This document shows positions 28,228 to 35,205 of a stretch of DNA of 64,000 nucleotides, piece by piece. A program made the position numbers and the translations under genes. Positions within the stretch are counted from its first letter, which is position 1. Every line of letters begins with the position of its first letter. Location of the stretch: assembly GCA_002173415.2 (NCBI GenBank), contig NHNK02000003.1, forward strand, positions 145,495 through 209,494, read 5' to 3'. The notes below the pieces were generated by a model. It saw nothing but the letters and a program-made list of their open reading frames with translations, was not told the origin of the DNA and did no database searches. The stretch is from Marinomonas agarivorans. Lineage in GTDB: Bacteria > Pseudomonadota > Gammaproteobacteria > Pseudomonadales > Marinomonadaceae.

Positions 28228-30101
28228 TGCGTGTACGGAAGCTCGTCATTTCTGATTCAGGCATTTCGTTTAGCCTATATCCCAACGGAATTAGGGCGTT
28301 TAATGATGCGTTGATGATTGACCTTGAAGGCGATGAAATACGTGGCATTCCTGATGATAAGTCACGGCGAGGCGTTCCCTTGCTGGCATATGATGCTGAT
28401 GCTGATATTTTTCAAAAGATCCAGCTGCGTGACAATACGGAATATGAATTTGCCATTGAATTACCACTCACGGCAGATGCCTTTTTAGAAGCTTGTGAAA
28501 ATAACCCCATCTTTCCGTTTTCCAATGCTGGAATTAAAAACATTGTGAAGTTTAACGGCCCTGATTCCTGCGCAGTACTGCAAGGTGAACGTTATCGTAT
28601 TACGGGGAGGTTTAATTTTGAGAACAGTGCAGGCACAGCCTATCTTGATCTTGATGCCAAGCAAGGCACGTCCATTTCTATTCCTGTAGAAGTGCTGACG
28701 CAAAAGCTCGATTACTACGAAGAGTTTCAGCAGCTCCTTCACCAAATATCAGAATATAGCGCTTCTCTGCTCATACGCTTTGACAATGCCACAGAAACTG
28801 CCTTTGGCGTTTCTGCTGATAGTCAAATATCTCCGATGGCGGAGCTAATGGCATTCAGGCGATTATTCCGCAATGGTCGTTTAACTAACTATGTGCGCGA
28901 GATTATCAATAACCCCTCGTCAAAAATATCGTCCGTCATTGCCAAAGAAAATTCCGCTTTTGCCACGAATCCAGATTGGGCGATACTAGCCCAATCTGCT
29001 ATTGATTATGATTTTATGCGCGGCGGAGTATTGCAGGACAGTTTTTCAGGGCATACGCCGTTAACCCTGCCCGAACGCCGCATTAAAACGTCCTATAACA
29101 CCAAAGATAATCGTTTTGTAAAAAACTCCCTGATGCTGCTACGAGAGAGATTACAGCATCTCAAAAGGCGGATGCCAAAAAAGTATGAAGCCTCGCATAA
29201 TGCGATGAATAATTGGAGTGAAGAACTCGATGCTATTCTGTTTCATTCTTTCTGGCAAGAGATAGGCACAAGCGAAGAGTTTCCAAACTCTATGATAATG
29301 GCTAACCGTAAAGGCTACCGTGAGTTTATGATGTTTTACCTTGCCTTTGGCTTGAGTATCAAACTCGAAAGCGAAAACACATTGCTGACTACAGGTGGAG
29401 ATATAAAGCCCGTCTTTCATCTTTACGAGATGTGGTGCTATCTGATGATTCACGATTTGCTTTGTCGCTTAACGGATTCCACAGGCGAACCAGAGCTGTC
29501 TTTTATGAACCGAGATAAAGAGTTTATGAAAGACCTTATCAGCAAGAACGATAGACCAATTGAATTTCTATACAGCCATAATGATAAGCAGGTCATTTTA
29601 CAGCTTTATTACAACAAAGATTTTAATCTGATCGATGATAGATCAACGCAGTGGGCGGACTCCTATTCTGGCGTATTTAATCCAGATGTAAGTATTTCTA
29701 TGAAAATGAACGGCATTGTTCACTGGCTGCATTTTGATGCGAAATACCGCCTTGATTTATCTAAGTGGAAGGAAGAACGCAGCGATAATCCTGTCGCGTT
29801 GTCTTTCAAGCGCGAAGACATTCACAAAATGCACACCTACCGAGATGCGGTGCTTGGCACGAGAGGAAGTTATGTTCTCTACCCAGGAAGCGAACGTATC
29901 AATGAGCTGTATGTGCGCAACCCAGACAAAAATTATCGTGATAACAACCTCATGCCGAGCGTTGGTGCTTTTCCTTTAAAACCCTCCTCAACGATAATTC
30001 AAAGTGAACAGATAATTTCTATTGGTAATCACATTAAAGGCTGCCTAAACTCCTTAATAGATAGCAATTTTGATTATACAGAAGAGCAAGGACTAATTTA
30101 G
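28224..30101 (+). CDS. McrC-like nuclease (DUF2357-type)
   Basis: A 625-residue protein that starts inside the stop of the McrB-like gene (ATGATG). It resembles DUF2357/McrC partners. A PD-(D/E)xK nuclease core is visible near the C-terminus: FNPDVSI (about residue 485) then HFDAKY (about 501-506), with the Asp-x-Lys typical of the fold. The N-terminal beta-rich region likely contacts the McrB-like hexamer. Together the four genes form an apparent restriction-modification operon: controller, adenine methylase, motor and nuclease. Confidence 0.8.
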   Translation: MMRVRKLVISDSGISFSLYPNGIRAFNDALMIDLEGDEIRGIPDDKSRRGVPLLAYDADADIFQKIQLRDNTEYEFAIELPLTADAFLEACENNPIFPFSNAGIKNIVKFNGPDSCAVLQGERYRITGRFNFENSAGTAYLDLDAKQGTSISIPVEVLTQKLDYYEEFQQLLHQISEYSASLLIRFDNATETAFGVSADSQISPMAELMAFRRLFRNGRLTNYVREIINNPSSKISSVIAKENSAFATNPDWAILAQSAIDYDFMRGGVLQDSFSGHTPLTLPERRIKTSYNTKDNRFVKNSLMLLRERLQHLKRRMPKKYEASHNAMNNWSEELDAILFHSFWQEIGTSEEFPNSMIMANRKGYREFMMFYLAFGLSIKLESENTLLTTGGDIKPVFHLYEMWCYLMIHDLLCRLTDSTGEPELSFMNRDKEFMKDLISKNDRPIEFLYSHNDKQVILQLYYNKDFNLIDDRSTQWADSYSGVFNPDVSISMKMNGIVHWLHFDAKYRLDLSKWKEERSDNPVALSFKREDIHKMHTYRDAVLGTRGSYVLYPGSERINELYVRNPDKNYRDNNLMPSVGAFPLKPSSTIIQSEQIISIGNHIKGCLNSLIDSNFDYTEEQGLI

Positions 30102-30714
30102 GTAGCTATACAATTATACTAAATAGAGAAAATGCTTATCTTCATCAAATATATATTCTAATAAAGACCGCTTTATATAACTCCTTATATAGCTTGCTAA
30201 TATTGCAAGATAGTTTGTTAAACAACACAGTATACAAACCTATCAAGCGTCTTTCTTGCCAAACCGATAAAGCAAATTCATCCCTTAATCTCATTATATT
30301 CTCCATATCCTCGAAACGCTGAGGCTCAGCGCCTTTCCTCACCCCGTGGACAGAAAGGTGAATGAGGCAAAGCCAAGAGAATGGAGGGCATATGTCTTTT
30401 AATGAGAGTGCTTTTTCTTTGTGATGTAGGGGAAAGCCTTCCCCTGATTGCAACCATCTACGATGTTTTTCATCACCCCTTCTAGCGGGGATACCCCGCA
30501 ACGCCCCTTATTTATTTAAGTAATGGGAGCGCTCTTGTCCGCTCAAAATCAAGGAAAATGACGGTTTCCATCTGGTACTACGTTGGATAGACCCTCCGCA
30601 ATTTTTCTGGATTTTTTCACCCCCGCCTTAGTCGCCCTAGTCGGCAGAGGTTCATCAGCAACGCCCCTCAAGCGGTGCTTGTGAAAACCTCAATAACCGA
30701 AAAGGAATAAAGCC
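30102..30714. other. Leader/intergenic region upstream of ardA
   Basis: About 610 bp, mostly non-coding. It contains the hairpin GCGGGG-ATA-CCCCGC (30485-30499) and a direct repeat GCAACGCCCCT (30498 and 30658). An open minus-strand frame at 30145-30501 could encode 118 residues, but it has no clear ribosome site, ends in very AT-rich sequence and resembles nothing I know, so I do not call it. AAAGGA lies just before the ardA start. Confidence 0.5.
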
Positions 30715-31233
30715 ATGACGACACTAAATGAAATCAAAATCTATGTTGCAGACCTTGCCGCTTATAACAATGCTATTTTGCATGGTGTTTGGATTGATGC
30801 CACGCAAGAGCTAGAAGACATTCAAGAACAAATTTCTGACATGTTAAAAGCAAGCCCAATCGACAACGCCGAAGAATACGCAATACACGACTATGAAGGG
30901 TTTGGATCGTACCGTTTAAGTGAATATGAAAGCCTAGAAGATGTTCAACAAATCGCTGTTTTTATTGAAGAACACAATGATCTTGGTATGGAGCTGCTAG
31001 CTTACTTTGACACCATAGAAGAAGCAGAAACAGCATTAGAAGATAAGTATCACGGCTGCTTTTCTTCATTGGCGGATTACGCTGAACAATTTACCACTGA
31101 GACAAGCGAAGTACCCAGCCACCTACAATACTATATTGACTATGAACGCATGGGGCGTGACTGGGAAATGTCAGGTGATATATTCACCATCGAAACAGCG
31201 CATGATGAGGTGCATATTTTTTGGAGCCACTAA
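30715..31233 (+). CDS. ardA: Antirestriction protein ArdA
   Basis: Acidic DNA-mimic protein of 172 residues that inhibits type I restriction enzymes and so protects the element when it enters a new cell. The order IKIYVADLAAYNNAILHGVW, DYEGFGSYRL and DYERMGRDWEMSGDIF is diagnostic of ArdA. High Asp/Glu content fits DNA mimicry. Start ATG 30715 follows AAAGGA. It is a typical leading-region gene of mobile elements, so it may be expressed early after transfer. Confidence 0.93.
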   Translation: MTTLNEIKIYVADLAAYNNAILHGVWIDATQELEDIQEQISDMLKASPIDNAEEYAIHDYEGFGSYRLSEYESLEDVQQIAVFIEEHNDLGMELLAYFDTIEEAETALEDKYHGCFSSLADYAEQFTTETSEVPSHLQYYIDYERMGRDWEMSGDIFTIETAHDEVHIFWSH

Positions 31234-31318
31234 TGGCTCCTATTAACTATTTTTTAAACCTTACTCCGTAGAATACAACTATGAATTTAACCGAGGCGGT
31301 GGGACGTAGGGGCATAAT

Positions 31319-31432
31319 ATGAGCAGCCAACCACATAACAATACGATGGATAACAGAGGATTTAACTCTGTTAAAGCCTCTGCCAGCAAAGCGATAGATT
31401 TGCGCCGCGCTCCCATGATTGGGGGCGTTTAA
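31319..31432 (+). CDS. Small ORF coupled to the next IME gene
   Basis: A 37-codon frame (MSSQPHNNTM ... IGGV) with GGGG upstream of ATG 31319. Its stop overlaps the following start (TAATG), which supports translation. Basic and polar; no family recognised. Confidence 0.45.
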   Translation: MSSQPHNNTMDNRGFNSVKASASKAIDLRRAPMIGGV

Positions 31433-32145
31433 TGGAACCTGACACCCAACAAATACAAGCAGCCCGTAACGCCCAAGAGCGCAAGCAAACTCTCGACGAT
31501 TACAATAATGAAATGGCAGGTAGAGACACTGGCCGTATGAAGCGTTTTAGCTTTGAAGACAAAAGAGAAATAGAACAAAAAGAAAAGCGGGAACGTGAAA
31601 AGACACTACAAGATTTATTACTAAATGCTGACTATCTCGCCGCATGGAACGCCGCCACAGATGCAGTTCATAGTGCTCAAGGTGCCGTCTATAATGCCTT
31701 GATCAAAGCCCGTGACGATCTAACCATTGCTGAAAAAGATCATGCAGAGTTATTAAGCCGTGCCATCACTCTAGAAGATGGCCGCAAAGTATTCTTAGAT
31801 GATGATGGCAGTATCTATGCCGAGAATGGGCACGAACTTCAGATAGAAGCGCCTATGCATATTCATCCTCATGCACCCTCATGGCAAGACTTTAAAGACA
31901 GCCGTGATCATTTGATCAAAGCAGACCAGCATTATGATGACATCGCGGAGAAAGAAAGCCGCTTACAAGAGATTGATGATGCTTTGCATGATGAGCATGC
32001 AGGCCTGTCTATAGAAGATATCAATGCCTTAAAAGACGAAGCCATTGAGATTCAACACTCCGTAGAACCTGATAACGCAATCAAATATGAAGAATCATTT
32101 GAACGCTCTGCCACACCTGTTGTAGCACCAGACCTGAGCTTCTAA
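31432..32145 (+). CDS. Hypothetical coiled-coil protein in the ardA region
   Basis: A 237-residue, acidic, helical protein with heptad-like charged stretches (EDKREIEQKEKREREK and later SRLQEIDDALHDEHAGL) and no signal peptide. Middle part LEDGRKVFLDDDGSIYAENG looks like a small beta insert. I do not recognise the family. It starts at the TAATG junction with the small upstream frame, suggesting co-translation, and lies downstream of ardA in the same direction, perhaps as part of the same leading-region operon. Confidence 0.6.
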   Translation: MEPDTQQIQAARNAQERKQTLDDYNNEMAGRDTGRMKRFSFEDKREIEQKEKREREKTLQDLLLNADYLAAWNAATDAVHSAQGAVYNALIKARDDLTIAEKDHAELLSRAITLEDGRKVFLDDDGSIYAENGHELQIEAPMHIHPHAPSWQDFKDSRDHLIKADQHYDDIAEKESRLQEIDDALHDEHAGLSIEDINALKDEAIEIQHSVEPDNAIKYEESFERSATPVVAPDLSF

Positions 32146-32147
32146 TT

Positions 32148-32609
32148 TTACAGTTCACCGCAAGCCTTTTTAATTAACGCTACCATAATCGCTTCGGGTG
32201 GAACGTCAGAATATTTCTCCATGCTGGCAATAATAAGGCTGTTTCGTTCAGCACGCTTATCGCCGTAGTACCATTGAGCGATGCACTTTCCCTGCTCTTT
32301 ATTCCCACTATGAGACGAGATTAGAGCAGCCGTATCGATAGAACCCTGAATCCAAAACTTTTGATGCACTTCTGGCCAAGTTAGAAAATCTTTGCTTGTC
32401 AGAATATCTGCTTGAGCTATGCCTGAAAAACAAGATAACAGAGCTACATATAACAAAAAGTTCTTTAATTTATGTTTGAAAGTTGATAAAGGTATAATTG
32501 ACTGCGTAACGGCAAGGGGTTTAGCTTTAATCCCACACACACTTTTTAAGGCAAGCCCTTTGCTAACGCATTGATAACAAGAGGATAAGGCGGGAATGTC
32601 AACTTTCAA
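32148..32609 (-). CDS. Putative exported small protein, start uncertain
   Basis: The maximal frame is 153 codons, but the first 45 or so look non-coding. A signal-peptide-like segment KNFLLYVALLSCFSGIAQA is followed by a roughly 80-residue mature domain with two Cys (GKCIAQWYYG and KKACGEL) that could form a disulfide. Size and Cys spacing recall Rap1a-type immunity proteins, but this is weak. No ATG occurs in a good position; a TTG at 32456 or the TTG at 32609 would be needed. The upstream sequence holds the inverted pair GTTTGAAAGTTGA / TCAACTTTCAAAC. Confidence 0.5.
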   Translation of the reverse strand: MKVDIPALSSCYQCVSKGLALKSVCGIKAKPLAVTQSIIPLSTFKHKLKNFLLYVALLSCFSGIAQADILTSKDFLTWPEVHQKFWIQGSIDTAALISSHSGNKEQGKCIAQWYYGDKRAERNSLIIASMEKYSDVPPEAIMVALIKKACGEL

Positions 32610-32662
32610 ACAAAAGTTGATAAAGACAAATTCCTAATATTTTCGCCAGAAACTGCCATGCT

Positions 32663-33274
32663 ATGATGCGAAAGCGGCGCAATACCAATCATCCACGAAA
32701 AGGGGCTGCCATTAAAGTTAGCCCTATACGCTCATCAGATGCTATCCAACAGATTAAGAATTCACTCTATGACCAGCCTCGTAATTTGGCCTTATTTACC
32801 TTAGGCATTAACACCGCCTATCGCGCTAATGAAATTCTTTCTCTAACAGTTGGGCAGGTTAATCATTTAACAGCGGGTGATATTCTTGATCTCAAACAAT
32901 CAAAGAACAGCGAATACAGATTAACAGTGATTAATCATACCACTGAAAAAGCACTTCAAAGCTGGCTCTCTTCCCATCCTAAAAAGCACGATCCCAAAGC
33001 CCCATTGTTCTTATCCCAAAGGCGTAACAAAGCCCTTAGTGTTGCCGCAGTGAACAGGCTGGTCAAACTATGGTGCAAAGACATAGGCCTACCAGAGAAT
33101 TATGGCTCTCATACTTTACGCAAGACATGGGGCTACCACCAACGTATACAAAACCAAGCTTCTGTCGCCATCCTCATGCGAGCCTTCGGACACGCCACCG
33201 AAGCCCAGACTCTAGACTATCTTTGCATACTCCCAGATGAAATCAGGTCACTATATCTAGGTTTAGAGTTGTAA
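32663..33274 (+). CDS. Short tyrosine recombinase (catalytic domain only)
   Basis: A 203-residue phage-integrase-type recombinase. Catalytic residues can be placed: Arg in YRANEILSLT, His-x-x-Arg in HTLRKT, His in FGHATEA and Tyr in TLDYL. It lacks the N-terminal SAM-like core-binding domain of typical integrases, so it resembles minimal recombinases found on plasmids and integrative elements. It is at the right end of the IME, under 200 bp from the attachment core, but the element also has a serine recombinase. It may act as excision helper, in resolution of multimers, or as a remnant. Confidence 0.82.
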   Translation: MMRKRRNTNHPRKGAAIKVSPIRSSDAIQQIKNSLYDQPRNLALFTLGINTAYRANEILSLTVGQVNHLTAGDILDLKQSKNSEYRLTVINHTTEKALQSWLSSHPKKHDPKAPLFLSQRRNKALSVAAVNRLVKLWCKDIGLPENYGSHTLRKTWGYHQRIQNQASVAILMRAFGHATEAQTLDYLCILPDEIRSLYLGLEL

Positions 33275-33291
33275 GGTCGATAACCCTAATC

Positions 33292-33468
33292 TTATTCATT
33301 CTGAGGAGCTGAAATCAGCTCATTAGATGATTTTTCTAAGCATTCGTTCCATTTTTTCAACTCTTCAAACAAAGCCTCATATTGATGAATATTAGCTTCT
33401 TCAAGCGTTCCCCATTCCACTGTTAGGCTGTCATTTTGGTTTGATTTATTTCCATAACTGGGCACCAT
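33292..33468 (-). pseudogene. Displaced C-terminal exon-like segment of the IME serine recombinase
   Basis: A 58-codon frame starting at the ATG within the attachment core (MVPSYGNKSNQ ...) and ending APQNE. The recombinase at the other IME end also reads ATG-GTG-CCC (MVP, residues 505-507) through the core, in the same frame. In the circular element the two would join into one protein of about 562 residues. The longer 93-codon frame now present (from 33573) is a chance fusion with the prophage left end. Helical charged character (EALFEELKKWNECLEKSS) fits a recombinase C-terminus. This is a sequence-based inference, not proof of expression. Confidence 0.65.
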
Positions 33469-33483
33469 TTGGTGCCTTTTTTT
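33460..33483 (+). repeat. Shared attachment site: IME right end and prophage left end
   Basis: GGGCACCATTTGGTGCC followed by seven T. The first ten bases equal the IME left core at 12707. The GCACCATTTGGTGCC plus T-run portion (33462-33482) equals 45861-45881, a 21-bp direct repeat. It is palindromic and looks like the end of tRNA-Leu fused to its own terminator. Confidence 0.75.
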
Positions 33484-33700
33484 ATGCCCGAAAAATAAGG
33501 CATACAGCGTGTTTTCTAGTTTTAACTCACCAATAATACTGTTTATATATACAGTTTTGCGGCTTTTAAACACTACTCTATGGACACTTTGTGGTCACAG
33601 GTGGACAAAAGCTTGATTGACACAAGACGATACATACACGAAACTATGCACGTTCTTGCTCTGCGTAAGCATCAAGCTTTCGAGACTACCGTTTAAGTAG

Positions 33701-33729
33701 CAAAAAAGACCTCAATTGAGGTCTTTTTT
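33701..33729. terminator. Bidirectional terminator at the prophage left end
   Basis: GACCTCAATTGAGGTC palindrome flanked by A-run and T-run (33701-33729). It could end the leftward late operon and protect the boundary. Relative to the adjoining tRNA-like fragment, it also lies where a tRNA terminator would be. Confidence 0.7.
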
Positions 33730-33732
33730 TAT

Positions 33733-33751
33733 TGGTGCCCAGAGGCGGAAT
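33733..33751 (-). other. Fragment matching a tRNA-Phe 3' end
   Basis: On the minus strand this reads ATTCCGCCTCTGGGCACCA, the T-arm 3' half, acceptor strand and CCA of a bacterial tRNA, most like tRNA-Phe. Upstream sequence does not continue a tRNA, so only the 3' 19 bases are present. Probably a captured or alternative attachment site. Confidence 0.6.
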
Positions 33752-33770
33752 ATTAAAAACTTTTATATTC

Positions 33771-33808
33771 AGGTGCTTAGGGAAAAATAGGTGCTTAAAA
33801 GGTGCTGA
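33771..33808 (+). repeat. Three direct copies of AGGTGCTKA near the prophage left end
   Basis: AGGTGCTTA (33771), AGGTGCTTA (33789) and AGGTGCTGA (33800). Spacing of 18 and 11 bp resembles arm-type binding sites of integrase or excisionase. Function inferred only from position. Confidence 0.4.
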
Positions 33809-33832
33809 CATAAAAAAGAGCCTCTTAACTCT

Positions 33833-33958
33833 TTATCGTTTTTTACTACTTTCTAACTTTTGTATTCTCAACTCATGTTTAAGTAACACATAGCCAACAA
33901 TTATTGTGACCATATCAGCCCCGCTTGCTGTGAGCTGATTAATTAGCTCTAATTCCAT
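33833..33958 (-). CDS. Tiny prophage membrane protein
   Basis: A 41-codon frame with one possible membrane helix (GADMVTIIVGYVLL) and a charged C-terminus (RIQKLESSKKR). Its start overlaps the preceding stop (TAATG). As the last gene after a muramidase it could be a holin-like or virion protein; too short to assign. Confidence 0.55.
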   Translation of the reverse strand: MELELINQLTASGADMVTIIVGYVLLKHELRIQKLESSKKR

Positions 33959-34101
33959 TATTCGATTACATCCTCCACTCGCTCACCGATAACATCACCA
34001 ACTTGCGTAGCAACTGGTGCAGGCACGCCCACATAAATTAATGCGCAAGTAGCCACGGATGTTGCTATCCACTTTACCACTTTTGATTTTAAAAACTTCA
34101 T
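33958..34101 (-). CDS. Tiny prophage protein with N-terminal hydrophobic segment
   Basis: A 47-codon frame with MKFLKSKVVKW then a hydrophobic stretch (IATSVATCALIYVGVP) and acidic tail. Start and stop overlap both neighbours (TAATG), so it is translated in series with the muramidase gene. Possibly a lysis accessory or minor virion membrane protein. Confidence 0.55.
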   Translation of the reverse strand: MKFLKSKVVKWIATSVATCALIYVGVPAPVATQVGDVIGERVEDVIE

Positions 34102-34574
34102 TACACAAATTCCTTAATTGATTGTTTAATATAAAAACTTGAAAAGGGCATATCGCCAATTTCAAACCGAATTATTGCTTTCACGATCTTGTAAAGATGG
34201 TCTTTAACATTGATCTCTTGATTTGCATCGACTCCCACCGCGTTTGCCACAAACCCAACATACGCAGACGTGGGGTTTTCGTGAGCAGGAGCGTAGCGAT
34301 TTAATAGACCGCTGATAGTATTAATGCCATGCAATTTTTGGTAATTAACAAGCAGCTTCGCACCCGCTCTTATGCCATAGCTATGACTTTTGAACGTCTC
34401 AAACGTTGGATCATCACCTTTAACTTTTCCATCCCAATCTATAGACGTTTTCACAACGTTCATGGGGTTTTTATTGCGCATTCCGCGCACATTATCTACA
34501 GCTAACATTTTGCTACCTCTATAAACTGCGTAAATCACGATTGGGCTAAGGATTACGAGAGCTACGTTATTCAT
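34101..34574 (-). CDS. Membrane-anchored muramidase-like virion protein
   Basis: A 157-residue protein with an N-terminal membrane helix (NNVALVILSPIVIYAVY) followed by the phage structural/lytic domain VRGMRNKNPMNV ... FKSHSYGIRAGAKLLVNYQKLHG ... LLNRYAPAHENPT. That pattern (RGIRNNNPGNI-type) is known from virion peptidoglycan hydrolases. It should open the cell wall during entry or exit. ATG 34574 was selected since it begins just inside the preceding gene's end; the longer frame overlaps that gene extensively. Confidence 0.75.
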   Translation of the reverse strand: MNNVALVILSPIVIYAVYRGSKMLAVDNVRGMRNKNPMNVVKTSIDWDGKVKGDDPTFETFKSHSYGIRAGAKLLVNYQKLHGINTISGLLNRYAPAHENPTSAYVGFVANAVGVDANQEINVKDHLYKIVKAIIRFEIGDMPFSSFYIKQSIKEFV

Positions 34575-35205
34575 AACGAATGCAATATAAGAAGTTAACG
34601 TTTTTAACTCGTAATTCAGTGTCACTAAAGCCCGCCCCATCTCCAATAATTGCTTCATCACTACCAAAGCCAAGCGCTGTTTTTGTTGCAAAAACAGTTC
34701 TATTAATTGCACCCTCAGCAATTGCCGCAGCACTATCTCCGGTTGCTTCCGTGCCTATTCTATTAATAAATCTATTACCCTTGATGTACCCGTAATTAAC
34801 AAGTTCATGCACTTGAGAGTGATTAGCAATATCCCTTTGATATGCGCCTTGAAGCCTAAACCCTTTATCTCTATTTGCCCCTAAATCCACACCGCGAGCA
34901 AAAACACCCCTATGATCTGGAATTGAAAAAGTTGTTGAGCCGTCACCCTCGCCAAAAGAGCCAAATCTAAAACTTTTGTATGACTGGGGAACTAAATTCC
35001 CACTGTTCTTAGCAAACTCCCACAGCAAAGGATAATCTGCACGCAACACCTCGGAACCATCACAAATCAGCGTACCCGCTGGCGCAACGGCAGAAGCGTA
35101 TTTCTCTATTTGTCCGACATTGCCAGCACTAGACGCACCGCCAGAGCTTTCTAATGCTGCAATACGAGCATTTAACGCAGACGCACCAACGAACACAGCA
35201 CCCAT
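34567..35205 (-). CDS. Tail-collar-domain protein, possible receptor-binding spike
   Basis: A 212-residue protein with the phage collar domain: PAGTLICDGSEVLRADYPLLW, then TTFSIPDHRGVFARGVD and a C-terminal LRVKNVNFLYCIRY. These are hallmarks of Tail_collar/microcystin-dependent fibre tips in tailed phages. Here there are no tail genes, so it is probably mounted on a capsid vertex spike. N-terminus (VFVGASALNARIAALESS) looks like a short trimerising helix. It lies between the 39-residue-repeat protein and the muramidase. Confidence 0.75.
   Translation of the reverse strand: MGAVFVGASALNARIAALESSGGASSAGNVGQIEKYASAVAPAGTLICDGSEVLRADYPLLWEFAKNSGNLVPQSYKSFRFGSFGEGDGSTTFSIPDHRGVFARGVDLGANRDKGFRLQGAYQRDIANHSQVHELVNYGYIKGNRFINRIGTEATGDSAAAIAEGAINRTVFATKTALGFGSDEAIIGDGAGFSDTELRVKNVNFLYCIRYE

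Larger units (their letters stand above)
12707..33469. mobile_element. Integrative mobilizable element (IME) in tRNA-Leu, about 20.75 kb
   Basis: Bounded by GGGCACCATT at tRNA-Leu (12707) and at 33460. It encodes a serine recombinase at the left end, a small tyrosine recombinase at the right end, a relaxase, a MobC-like protein and a VirD4/TraD-like coupling protein, but no VirB4, mating-pore or pilus genes. It should therefore need a helper conjugation machine. The cargo includes an ankyrin NTPase, a methylase-McrB-McrC-like operon and ArdA. Gene content differs sharply from the flanking core genome. The element limits are inferred from the direct repeat and the recombinase reading-frame logic. 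Confidence 0.8.

Noticed and set aside
30145-30501. 118-codon minus-strand open frame upstream of ardA
   Set aside because: No ribosome binding site, AT-rich untidy C-terminus, overlaps hairpins of the leader; not convincing as a gene.
33292-33573. 93-codon frame as an independent gene
   Set aside because: The first 35 codons belong to the prophage end and the rest to the IME end, joined through the attachment core. It is better explained as a displaced recombinase tail.
33576-33696. Short plus-strand frame (MDTLWSQVDKS...) as an integrase tail
   Set aside because: About 40 codons, no catalytic residue or upstream partner in frame; cannot be supported.
34567-35205. Collar-domain protein as evidence of a tailed prophage
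   Set aside because: No terminase, portal, tail tube, tape measure or baseplate gene occurs nearby; Rep, ATPase and membrane genes point to a tailless phage.
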